DNA of 7,210 nucleotides from JAAYZK01 sp964535025 (lineage in GTDB: Bacteria; Planctomycetota; Phycisphaerae; SM23-33; FEN-1343), in NCBI GenBank assembly GCA_964535025.1, contig CAZHRW010000258.1:1-7210 (forward strand), written 5' to 3'. Position 1 is the first letter of the stretch, and each line of letters opens with the position of its first letter. Of this stretch, positions 1 through 5,165 are shown one piece after another. Under the pieces are notes generated by a model that worked only from the letters and a program-made list of their open reading frames with translations, was not told the DNA's origin and did no database searches. The position numbers and the translations under genes were made by a program.

Positions 1-2
1 CG

Positions 3-200
3 CCCCCGGCCGAATCGCCCCCCCCCCCCCCGGGCCGCCCCGCGCCGCCGCCGCCGACGCCGACGCCCGAGCCGGCGCCCGCGCCGCAGCCGGCGCCCCA
101 GCCGGCGCCCCAGCCGGCGCTCGAACAGCCCCAGCAGGACCACGGAAAGGACCGCCACCATGGCGCTAACCAGAAGCACCGTCGACCGAACCGCGGCTGA
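3..200 (+). CDS. C-terminal end of a Pro/Ala/Gln-rich protein (5' truncated)
   Basis: An open frame runs from the left edge to a TGA at 198-200 and has no start inside the window, so this is the C-terminus of a larger gene. It reads as a Pro-rich tail: a poly-Pro stretch coded by a 14-base C run, then PTPTPEPAPAP, then Gln/Pro/Ala repeats, ending in a basic, His- and Asn-containing tail (HHGANQKHRRPNRG). Such tails are disordered linkers or extensions and do not identify the protein. Its position just before connector-like genes would suit a head or head-assembly protein, but that is inference. The last 41 bases overlap the start of the next small gene in another frame. Any length error in the C run would change the frame upstream of base 31 but not downstream. 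Confidence 0.55.
   Translation, partial: PPAESPPPPPGRPAPPPPTPTPEPAPAPQPAPQPAPQPALEQPQQDHGKDRHHGANQKHRRPNRG
84..119 (+). repeat. 12-bp tandem repeat coding for Pro-Ala-Pro-Gln
   Basis: The unit CCGGCGCCCCAG occurs at 90-101 and 102-113, followed by a half copy (CCGGCG) at 114-119 and preceded by a shortened CCGCAG at 84-89. It encodes the PAPQ repeats in the Pro-rich tail. Such in-frame repeats commonly change copy number by slippage, so length variation between relatives would be expected. Confidence 0.7.
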
Positions 201-315
201 CCACATCCGCCAGCTCGCCCGGTACGGCCACGTCACCGACCGCCGGAAACGCGAGATCCGCAAGCTGCACGAACGCGTCGCGCAAAAGGTCGAGCGGAAG
301 ATGCGACAGGCGTAG
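160..315 (+). CDS. Small basic helical protein, 51 aa, unknown function
   Basis: ATG at 160, TAG at 313-315. A purine-rich Shine-Dalgarno-like GGAAAGGA at 144-151 sits 8 bases before the ATG, which supports this start. The product begins MALTRSTVDRTAADHIRQLA and is strongly basic. Its C-terminal half (residues 28-50) is a run of Arg, Lys, Glu and His with Val, Leu and Ile at intervals, as in an amphipathic helix or short coiled coil. There are no Cys residues, no signal peptide and no membrane segment. It overlaps the upstream gene by 41 bases and is followed by a 57-base gap. I do not recognise the family. A small basic helical protein at this place in a phage-like operon could bind DNA or another structural protein, but nothing specific shows that. 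Confidence 0.6.
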   Translation: MALTRSTVDRTAADHIRQLARYGHVTDRRKREIRKLHERVAQKVERKMRQA

Positions 316-372
316 GAACGACGCGTTTGCAGCGCTGAACTGCCGGACGTCATAGCGAAAGGGTACCATCCC

Positions 373-630
373 GTGGAATCGATCATCAACCTTAACCTCG
401 CCGCCGGCGAGCCGCTCACGCCGCTCAACGCCGGCGCCCCGGTCCGTTACGTCGGGTGCAACCTGACCAACCGCCGGGTCCACGCCGGCAGCGAGGTCGT
501 CGACTGCCAGGAATCGCAGATCGTCTTCGTCGACGGCACGCCCCACCGCGTGGGGCGGGGCGTTCGGGGCGAAGTGACCGCCGCCGACGTCCAGGCCGTC
601 CGCGACGCGATCGACGGGGGTGAAGCATGA
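373..630 (+). CDS. Hypothetical protein, 85 aa, in phage-like operon
   Basis: The start is GTG at 373 with GAAAGGG (357-363) nine bases upstream; no better ATG exists in frame. The TGA at 628-630 overlaps the next ATG (ATGA at 627-630), so translation is probably coupled to the beta-helix gene. The product opens with MESIINLNLAAGEPLTPLNA, has a beta-rich middle containing two Cys (residues 29 and 45) and ends in a short helix (DVQAVRDAIDGGEA). I see no catalytic motif, signal peptide or membrane segment. The family is not recognised. The size, coupling and neighbours suggest a small structural or accessory protein of the particle, which is inference. A perfect 8-bp inverted repeat with a 3-base loop lies within the coding sequence at 539-557. 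Confidence 0.72.
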   Translation: MESIINLNLAAGEPLTPLNAGAPVRYVGCNLTNRRVHAGSEVVDCQESQIVFVDGTPHRVGRGVRGEVTAADVQAVRDAIDGGEA

Positions 631-1967
631 TCACGTGGTACGTCGATCTGTCGCGAACCCTGGACGGCACGCACGCCAACACCGGCCAGAGCCTCGGCTC
701 GCCCTGGGGCGGCCCGGCCGGGGCCCAGCGGGCCGTCGCGGCGGCGGCGGCGGGCGATACGATCCTCCTGCTCAACGCCGAGACGCCGCAGGCCAACGTC
801 GCCCTGACGTCGCTGAGGAAGATCCCCGTCCTCTCGACCGCCGCCATGGACGCCGGCGACCTGCTGACGAACCAGACGCGGGACGGCTCGGCCCGTATCG
901 CCGCCGTCGTGACCGACGACTTTGTCCTGGCCGAGTGGGTCTCGGGCGACTTCGCCGCCGGCGATACCGTCACGCCCGACGGGGGCGCGACCACCACCAC
1001 CGTCGACGCGGCGGCGACGCTGCCGGGGCTGCTGATCGTCGGCGAGCTCGCCGCCGACGGCACGGCGACCGCCGCGATCACCCTCCGCGGTGTCGCCGCC
1101 GACGGCGCGACGGCCCGGCAGGCCTATCTCGACGGGGCGTCGGCGTGCGACTGCCTGACGATCGACGGGCTGTCCTGGTGGCGGTTCGACCACCTGCTGC
1201 TCCACCGCGGCGCGTCGTACGGCCTGACGTGTCTCGGCAGCGCGTGCGGGACCGGCTGCCGGTTCACGCACATCACCGCCGACCTGGCCGGCGTGCACGG
1301 GTTCAACAACCTGGCCATCTGCCGACGGGCCCTGATGATCGACTGCGCCGGCCTCGACGCCACGCTCGAGGGGATGCACACCACGCCCGCCGCCGCCGCC
1401 CTCGTCGGCTGCCGGATGACCGGCAACGGCTCGTTCGGAATCGCCGCCGCCGATGACGTGACCTGCTACGGGTGCCTCCTGGCCGACAACGGCGGGCCCG
1501 GCCTCGGGACGGCCGCCGGCGCGTTCGCCCTGGCGCTGCACTGCGTCCTGGACGGCAACGCCGTGGGCCTCTACGCCGTCAGCGCCCCGGCCCTGCTGGC
1601 CGCGATCGCCAATCGCGTGACCCACAGTGACGAGCACGGCTTCTTCCTCAGCAGTGCCTTCGCCGGCCAGTGGTCGGACTACAACGTCTACTACGACAAC
1701 GCCGGTGGCCCGTCCGTCAATGTCACCCACGGCCCCAACGATCACGGCCCGGCCGGCTCGGGCCTGCCGCACGAGGATGTGACGGCCGACGGCTACATCG
1801 ACCGCGCCGCCGGCGATTACGGCCTGGCCGAGGAGGCCGTCGGGCGACGCCTCACGCTGGCCGTCGGCGACACGACCGCCCACCTCGCCGCCGGGCTGAC
1901 CCCCGACGACCGGCCCGGACCCGACCACCAGGTGAGCTTCCACGACTACGAGGTAACCTTCCCATGA
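627..1967 (+). CDS. Right-handed parallel beta-helix protein, 446 aa (tail-spike or fibre-like)
   Basis: ATG at 627 is coupled to the upstream stop, with a GGGGGTGA Shine-Dalgarno-like run at 616-623. The N-terminus (YVDLSRTLDGTHANTGQSLG, then a Pro-Trp and GDTILLL) matches the opening typical of pectate-lyase-like beta-helix proteins: a strand, a Gly/Asn turn, an Ala-rich capping helix, then AGDTI. From about residue 173 to 320 there are repeating coils of 21-23 residues with NG..G turns (TGNGSFGI, ADNGGPGL, LDGNAVGL). Cys residues recur at equivalent coil positions: 211, 232, 240, 262, 283 and 306. Known proteins of this fold bind or cleave polysaccharides and often form phage spikes; I cannot point to a catalytic residue. 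There is no signal peptide, which fits a virion component or cytoplasmically assembled particle better than a secreted lyase. The C-terminus (from about residue 385) leaves the coil pattern. Its position before a connector-like gene is unusual. Confidence 0.8.
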   Translation: MITWYVDLSRTLDGTHANTGQSLGSPWGGPAGAQRAVAAAAAGDTILLLNAETPQANVALTSLRKIPVLSTAAMDAGDLLTNQTRDGSARIAAVVTDDFVLAEWVSGDFAAGDTVTPDGGATTTTVDAAATLPGLLIVGELAADGTATAAITLRGVAADGATARQAYLDGASACDCLTIDGLSWWRFDHLLLHRGASYGLTCLGSACGTGCRFTHITADLAGVHGFNNLAICRRALMIDCAGLDATLEGMHTTPAAAALVGCRMTGNGSFGIAAADDVTCYGCLLADNGGPGLGTAAGAFALALHCVLDGNAVGLYAVSAPALLAAIANRVTHSDEHGFFLSSAFAGQWSDYNVYYDNAGGPSVNVTHGPNDHGPAGSGLPHEDVTADGYIDRAAGDYGLAEEAVGRRLTLAVGDTTAHLAAGLTPDDRPGPDHQVSFHDYEVTFP

Positions 1968-3037
1968 GCCAGAGCACACTGACCGTCCGGATCGTCATCG
2001 ACGGCCTGCCCGCCGCCGGGCTGGACGTCCGCCTGTCGGACCCGACCGGGACGTACGGCGTCAAGCGCAACGACACCGACGCCGTCGTCGTCGCCGCGGG
2101 AACCCCCATGACCGACCTGGGCGGCGGGACCTACAGCCACACCTTCGACGACCCGGCGCCCGAGCTGACCTACACCGGGTGGGTCGAGTACGTCCACGAC
2201 GGCCAGACCCACCACGCCGGCCATACGTTCGACGGCGCCGCCGCCGAGCCGGCGCCCGCGACGGCCGCCGGGTGCTGGGAGGCGATCATCCCCTACGAGG
2301 ACCGCGCCGCGGTCCACACCTCCCGCTGGCGGCTGCGAGGCGTCGTCACCCGCGCCGGCGCGGCCAACACCGACGGGGGCGTCCTGTGGCTGAAGATGAC
2401 ACGCGACGGCGAGACGGCGACGGCCGAACTGTTTAAGGCCGAAACCCTCGACGCCGCCGCGTGCGTCGCCACCGGCGCCGCCGACCTCGCCGGCCTGGAC
2501 GGCACGGCGGCCGGCGCGGTCGAGGTGACGCTCGACACCGCCAACGCCAGCGGGCTGTGGGGCAGCTTCCGCCTCCACCGCTGCGACGCCGACGGGGCGT
2601 GGCCCGTCCAGGTGGCCCTGTGCGCCGATGAGGACCTGGACCTGCTGTACGACGGCATCGAGCAACTCAGCGGCTACGACAGCACGTACGGCCTGGCGGC
2701 GTTCATCCGCCAGGCGGGCGACGATTGCCTCCGCCAGGTCGGCCGCCGCTTCCGCGAGGCGCTCGGCGGGCCCGGCGCCGCCTGGTTCATCACCACCGGC
2801 GACCGCCGCGACCCGGACCTCCGCCGCCTGCGCAACGGCGACCAGCTCCGCCTCGCCTGCGCCTGCCGGGCGCTGGAGCTGGCGCTCGGCCGCGACCACG
2901 CCGCCGCCGGCGACACGGCCTACAGCACGCTGCGGGACCACTTCGCCCGCCGCTACGGCGAGGCCATCGCCGCGGTCGAACTGGCCACGCCCGACGGCGC
3001 CGTCGGCCAGCGGTGGCGACGGCTCGACCGCGGATGA
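1964..3037 (+). CDS. Beta-domain/head-tail-connector-like composite protein, 357 aa
   Basis: ATG at 1964 overlaps the upstream TGA (ATGA), with GAGGT at 1950-1954. The frame is open back to 1670, but that extension lies inside the beta-helix gene and is Arg/Pro-rich, as expected of a shadow. Three parts are visible. Residues 1-90 look like a small Ig-like or prealbumin-like beta-sandwich (STLTVRIVIDGLPAAGLDVR, then a GGGTYSHTF strand). Residues 104-236 are a second beta-rich region starting at CWEAIIPYEDRA. Residues 237-357 are helical: LAAFIRQAGDDCLRQVGRRF, then LRNGDQLRLACACRALELAL, then a YSTLRDHFARRYGEAI helix. This last part resembles phage head-tail connector or head-completion proteins, in which a membership-like 'aa..al..la' helix pair precedes a final acidic turn. 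The connector call is by pattern and position only. The gene lies 22 bases ahead of a terminator-like gene, the usual order. Confidence 0.7.
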   Translation: MSQSTLTVRIVIDGLPAAGLDVRLSDPTGTYGVKRNDTDAVVVAAGTPMTDLGGGTYSHTFDDPAPELTYTGWVEYVHDGQTHHAGHTFDGAAAEPAPATAAGCWEAIIPYEDRAAVHTSRWRLRGVVTRAGAANTDGGVLWLKMTRDGETATAELFKAETLDAAACVATGAADLAGLDGTAAGAVEVTLDTANASGLWGSFRLHRCDADGAWPVQVALCADEDLDLLYDGIEQLSGYDSTYGLAAFIRQAGDDCLRQVGRRFREALGGPGAAWFITTGDRRDPDLRRLRNGDQLRLACACRALELALGRDHAAAGDTAYSTLRDHFARRYGEAIAAVELATPDGAVGQRWRRLDRG

Positions 3038-3059
3038 AACCCGCCCACCGGAGACGACC

Positions 3060-3548
3060 ATGACAGCCATCACCCTCACCAACACCGACGCGGCCATCCT
3101 CGCCGACCTCGCCGCCGCACTGCGGGACGCGACCGTGGACAGCGCGGCCGTCTTCGCCGACGTGGCCGTCGCCACCGGCGGGCTCGACACCCGCCGGGCC
3201 GGCGCCTCGCCCAAGGCCCTGGTCCGCTACCGCGGAACCGCCGAACGCCACGCGCCCGAGCAGCGCCGCGCCTGCGCGATGACGGCCGACGTGACCGTCC
3301 TGGCCCGGCGCTCGGCCGGCGAAGCCGACGGCGATCGCGTCGCGGCCCTGCTGAGCCTGCTGAACGCCGTCCGCAACGCCGTCGAAGCCGCCCCGCCGGC
3401 CGCCGCCTGCCGGGCCTACAGCGACGCGGGCCTCCTGCCCCGCCTGCAGTGGGGCAAGCCCCAACTCGACGACGGCGACGGTCCCTGGGCCCGCGGGCTC
3501 ATCGAGGTGACCGTGGCGTACATGGTCGATGGCCCGACCGAACATTGA
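3060..3548 (+). CDS. Tail-terminator/tail-completion-like protein, 162 aa
   Basis: ATG at 3060 with GGAGA at 3050-3054 about six bases upstream. The frame is open further upstream but overlaps the preceding gene there, so the ribosome-site-supported ATG is chosen. The product is alpha/beta: an N-terminal helix (AAILADLAAALRDATV), a strand (AVFADVAVA), a central strand (MTADVTVLARRSAG), a long helix (RVAALLSLLNAVRNAVEAA) and C-terminal strands (LPRLQWGKPQL and LIEVTVAYMVDG). That order (helix, strand, measuring strand, helix, edge strands ending in an 'ievtvay' strand) is typical of phage tail terminator or neck proteins that cap the tail tube. Placement between the connector-like and tube-like genes agrees. 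A precise family needs structural comparison. The gene ends the first coupled block and is followed by a 136-base A/T-rich gap. Confidence 0.68.
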   Translation: MTAITLTNTDAAILADLAAALRDATVDSAAVFADVAVATGGLDTRRAGASPKALVRYRGTAERHAPEQRRACAMTADVTVLARRSAGEADGDRVAALLSLLNAVRNAVEAAPPAAACRAYSDAGLLPRLQWGKPQLDDGDGPWARGLIEVTVAYMVDGPTEH

Positions 3549-3602
3549 GAACGCGAAGCCTCCTTGTTTGGTCCTTTTCCGTTTAGCCGTCTTATCCGTT
3601 TG

Positions 3603-3637
3603 TTTCGTATTTCGTGCTTCGCATTTCGAATTTCCCG
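3603..3637 (+). repeat. Degenerate heptamer tandem repeat in A/T-rich gap
   Basis: Five consecutive 7-mers can be read without gaps: TTTCGTA (3603-3609), TTTCGTG (3610-3616), CTTCGCA (3617-3623), TTTCGAA (3624-3630) and TTTCCCG (3631-3637), consensus YTTCGNR. The whole gap 3549-3684 is much richer in A/T than the rest of the window. In the shadow frame it reads as FRISCFAFRIS, a pattern I recall from spurious small ORFs and intergenic repeats in several bacterial groups, planctomycetes among them. It is probably a dispersed non-coding repeat inserted between genes. I see no clear promoter or terminator in it. Confidence 0.65.
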
Positions 3638-3670
3638 CGAGGGTTTGAGCATCATCTTGTCAACACACTC

Positions 3671-3678
3671 GGAAGGAG
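3671..3678 (+). promoter_or_regulatory. Strong Shine-Dalgarno site before the tail-tube-like gene
   Basis: GGAAGGAG at 3671-3678 contains AAGGAG (3673-3678) six bases before GTG 3685. It decides the GTG start for this gene and is the strongest ribosome site in the window, which suits a structural protein needed in many copies. Confidence 0.75.
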
Positions 3679-3684
3679 CGGCCC

Positions 3685-4065
3685 GTGGCTTACAACGTCT
3701 ATCACAACCCGACGAACGTCTCCATCGGCGGCGCGCCCATCACGGGCGTGGTCGCGATCGTGGTCGCGCAGTCTTACGCGGAGCTGCACGCGGTGGCGGA
3801 CGGCGACACGCACGAGTCCGTCGCCCGCTACACGACGGCACGCACGAGCGGGGCGATCCGCCTGGTCGATCCGGCCCAGGCGGCCGCCGCGGCGGGGGCG
3901 ACCGGGGAGCTGTCGTTCACCTGGACCGACGCCCAGGGCGCCGCCGACAAGACCGTCACCCTCGCCGGCTGCTCGCTGGGCGGGTGGGAGGCCACCGTCG
4001 CCCGCGACGCCGTCTCCGCCGCGACGGTGCCCTTCATCGCCGAATCGGCCCCGGTGGTCGCCTGA
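3685..4065 (+). CDS. Major tail-tube-like protein, 126 aa
   Basis: The start is GTG at 3685 with a strong AAGGAG six bases upstream; the stop is TGA at 4063-4065. The product opens with MAYNVYHNPTNVSIGGAPIT and is almost all beta with few charged residues. A middle segment (VARYTTARTSGAIRLVDPAQ) precedes an Ala-rich turn and paired strands (GELSFTWTDAQGAADKTVTL). Alternating strands of this sort, the small size and the leading IGG motif resemble tail-tube subunits of non-contractile or short-tailed systems. The strong ribosome site and the place directly after a terminator-like gene support the call. No signal peptide or membrane segment is present. The single Cys is near residue 98. The following gene starts within its stop codon (TGATG). 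An alternative is another beta-barrel structural protein such as a head decoration protein. Confidence 0.62.
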   Translation: MAYNVYHNPTNVSIGGAPITGVVAIVVAQSYAELHAVADGDTHESVARYTTARTSGAIRLVDPAQAAAAAGATGELSFTWTDAQGAADKTVTLAGCSLGGWEATVARDAVSAATVPFIAESAPVVA

Positions 4066-4505
4066 TGGACCGGCCCGGCTGGATCCGCCGCCTCGAAGTC
4101 GCCCGCCGCCGGCCGGGCATGCCCCACCCGGACCGGTGCCCCCGGCTCCGCGTCGAGGGCGTCCCGTTCGCCCTCCCGCCGGCGCCGGGGCGGTGGCGCC
4201 CGCGCTTCGACGGCGACACCGTCACGCTCGAACGCGACGGCGCCGACCGCTGGGGGGCCCTCCCGTCCGTCCTGGCCCGCGTCCGTCGCGCCACCCGGCG
4301 CGGACGTCTCCGCCTCACCGCGACCGACGCCGACGGCCTGCTGACGGAACTGCTGCTGCTGGCCCGCGACGCCCTGCGGGAGCACTATGACCTAAGCGAC
4401 GACGAGCTCGGCGACCTGCTGGCCCTCCGCACCGACCGGCCCACGATGTGGATCGCGGACCTGATCGCCTGGGCCCAGGGCCTGGCGACCGACGACCCGC
4501 GCTGA
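4065..4505 (+). CDS. Possible tail assembly chaperone, 146 aa
   Basis: ATG at 4065 overlaps the TGA of the tube-like gene (TGATG), so translation is coupled. The same frame is open from 3564 through the A/T-rich gap, but that extension is antiparallel to the real tube frame and is rejected. Residues 1-90 are Arg/Pro-rich (MDRPGWIRRLEVARRRPGM) with short beta stretches such as FDGDTVTLERDG. Residues 91-146 are helical: LLTELLLLARDALREHYDLS, an acidic DDELGDLLAL helix, then MWIADLIAWAQGLATDDPR. A small helical protein right behind the tube gene is where tail assembly chaperones sit in siphophages, and the 'hydrophobic helix plus acidic helix plus Trp' end fits. I see no convincing slippery heptamer giving a longer frameshifted form. 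The call rests mainly on position. Confidence 0.5.
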   Translation: MDRPGWIRRLEVARRRPGMPHPDRCPRLRVEGVPFALPPAPGRWRPRFDGDTVTLERDGADRWGALPSVLARVRRATRRGRLRLTATDADGLLTELLLLARDALREHYDLSDDELGDLLALRTDRPTMWIADLIAWAQGLATDDPR

Positions 4506-4529
4506 CCGCTCTCCCCTCGGGGAGAGCGG
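4506..4529. repeat. Perfect 11-bp inverted repeat directly after a stop codon
   Basis: CCGCTCTCCCC (4506-4516) and GGGGAGAGCGG (4519-4529) are perfect reverse complements separated by two bases; a 10-bp stem with a CTCG loop is physically plausible. It begins at the base following the TGA of the preceding gene. There is no T-rich tail, so it is not a canonical intrinsic terminator. It is the left end of a palindrome-rich block. Confidence 0.85.
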
Positions 4530-4548
4530 GGCCCGCAGGGGCCCGTGA

Positions 4549-4569
4549 GGGGGGCCTTCGGCGCCCCCC
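4549..4569 (+). repeat. G/C hairpin closed by a UUCG tetraloop
   Basis: Left arm GGGGGGCC (4549-4556), loop TTCG (4557-4560), right arm G, a bulged C at 4562, then GCCCCCC (4563-4569). C(UUCG)G loops are exceptionally stable in RNA. No T run follows, so it could block the ribosome or exonucleases or be a Rho-independent-like pause, but function is inferred only from structure. Confidence 0.7.
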
Positions 4570-4718
4570 GGTATTCCCACGGGGCGGACCTGCCCCGGAG
4601 GCGAGCATCGGCGACGACGCATGACCAGGCGGACAGTCCGGCGCGGCCGGGCCGTCGCCCCCACGGGGCCCAAAGGGCCCCAGCTCCCCCTCAAGGGGGA
4701 GCGGTAAGGAACCTGCTT

Positions 4719-5165
4719 ATGACCGACACGATCGACATTCCACTCGACGCGACCCTCCTGGCCGCACTGCGCGCCGGCGGTCGGCACGTCGGCGGCACCG
4801 TGGCCGGGGCGGTCCTGGCCCTGGTGGGAGGGCGGCCGGCCGCCGGACGGCTGGAAACCGTGGACGCGCCGGCGCCGCCGGTAGTCGACGAGGACGAACG
4901 CCTCGAGCCGATCGAGGCCGAGCCGGGCGCCTTCGAGCACGCCGCCGCGGAGCTCGCAGCGCCGGACGATGAGAGGATGGACCTGACGGCGCCGGCCGCC
5001 CCGCCGCCGGCGTGGACGGTCGACCCCGCAAGGACCGTCCCGGCGTCGGACGATGCGCCGGCGCCGCGGGGGGATGTGTACATCGCAAACTACTATGCCC
5101 GCCTGCCGGGCGAGACGGCCGTGAACGCCTACACGCGGCTGGGAGGCTTCGAGCGCCATGTCTGA
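4719..5165 (+). CDS. Pro/Ala/acidic protein, 148 aa, unknown function
   Basis: ATG at 4719 with AAGGA at 4706-4710 eight bases upstream. The frame is open back to 4545, but the upstream part crosses the hairpin block and is Arg/Pro-rich, so the internal ATG is preferred. Residues 1-20 read MTDTIDIPLDATLLAALRAG, and are followed by a short Gly/Ala/Val hydrophobic segment (VAGAVLALVGG), too short and Gly-rich to call a membrane helix. The middle is low-complexity Pro, Ala, Asp and Glu and probably disordered. A more ordered C-terminus (DVYIANYYARLPGETAVNAY) ends in RLGGFERHV. It occupies the slot where a tape-measure gene would be, but it is far too short and lacks long helices. It overlaps the next gene by 8 bases. 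The family is not recognised; it could be a small tail accessory or scaffold protein. Confidence 0.65.
   Translation: MTDTIDIPLDATLLAALRAGGRHVGGTVAGAVLALVGGRPAAGRLETVDAPAPPVVDEDERLEPIEAEPGAFEHAAAELAAPDDERMDLTAPAAPPPAWTVDPARTVPASDDAPAPRGDVYIANYYARLPGETAVNAYTRLGGFERHV

Larger units (their letters stand above)
4506..4704. repeat. Palindrome-rich intergenic block (REP/MITE-like)
   Basis: The only other sizeable non-coding gap (4506-4718) is packed with stems: 4506-4529 (11 bp), 4549-4569 (UUCG loop), 4580-4597 (CGGGGC, loop, GCCCCG), 4665-4681 (GGGGCCC, AAA, GGGCCCC) and 4683-4702 (GCTCCCCC, TCAA, GGGGGAGC). A direct repeat GGGGCCCG lies at 4528-4535 and 4538-4545. Both ends carry CTC...GAGCGG-type stems, so the block may be a small mobile or REP-like element with palindromic termini. 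It resembles the CTCTCCCC/GGGGAGAG intergenic repeats common in high-G+C bacteria. No target-site duplication is evident. Confidence 0.6.

Noticed and set aside
84..119. Direct repeats as a possible CRISPR or iteron array.
   Set aside because: Units are 12 bp, contiguous and in frame with a Pro-rich protein tail, with no spacers.
153..163. GCCACCATGG around the start at 160 matches the eukaryotic Kozak consensus.
   Set aside because: Bacterial-style ribosome sites and coupled overlapping genes dominate the window; in such G+C-rich sequence the match is coincidence.
539..557. Perfect 8-bp inverted repeat (CGCCCCAC, CGC, GTGGGGCG) as a regulatory hairpin.
   Set aside because: It lies inside the 85-aa coding sequence, and G/C palindromes of this size are expected by chance in this composition.
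447..1979. 510-aa open frame on the minus strand.
   Set aside because: It is antisense to the beta-helix gene; the Gly/Arg/Val-rich composition is the usual shadow of a high-GC3 gene, and it has no domain pattern.
1946..3214. 422-aa open frame on the minus strand.
   Set aside because: Antisense shadow spanning two real plus-strand genes and their junction; low-complexity Ala/Gly/Val content and no supporting ribosome site context.
3564..4064. Long in-frame N-terminal extension of the chaperone-like gene through the A/T-rich gap.
   Set aside because: It would overlap the whole tube-like gene in another frame, is Arg/Gly-rich, and crosses the heptamer repeat; the coupled ATG at 4065 is the better start.
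4065..4505. Programmed frameshift in the chaperone-like gene.
   Set aside because: I found no convincing slippery heptamer near its end and no overlapping open frame that would extend the protein sensibly.
4506..4529. Intrinsic transcription terminator after the chaperone-like gene.
   Set aside because: The stem is excellent but no T-rich tract follows, and the downstream hairpins show the same type of structure, so a repeat element is the better description.
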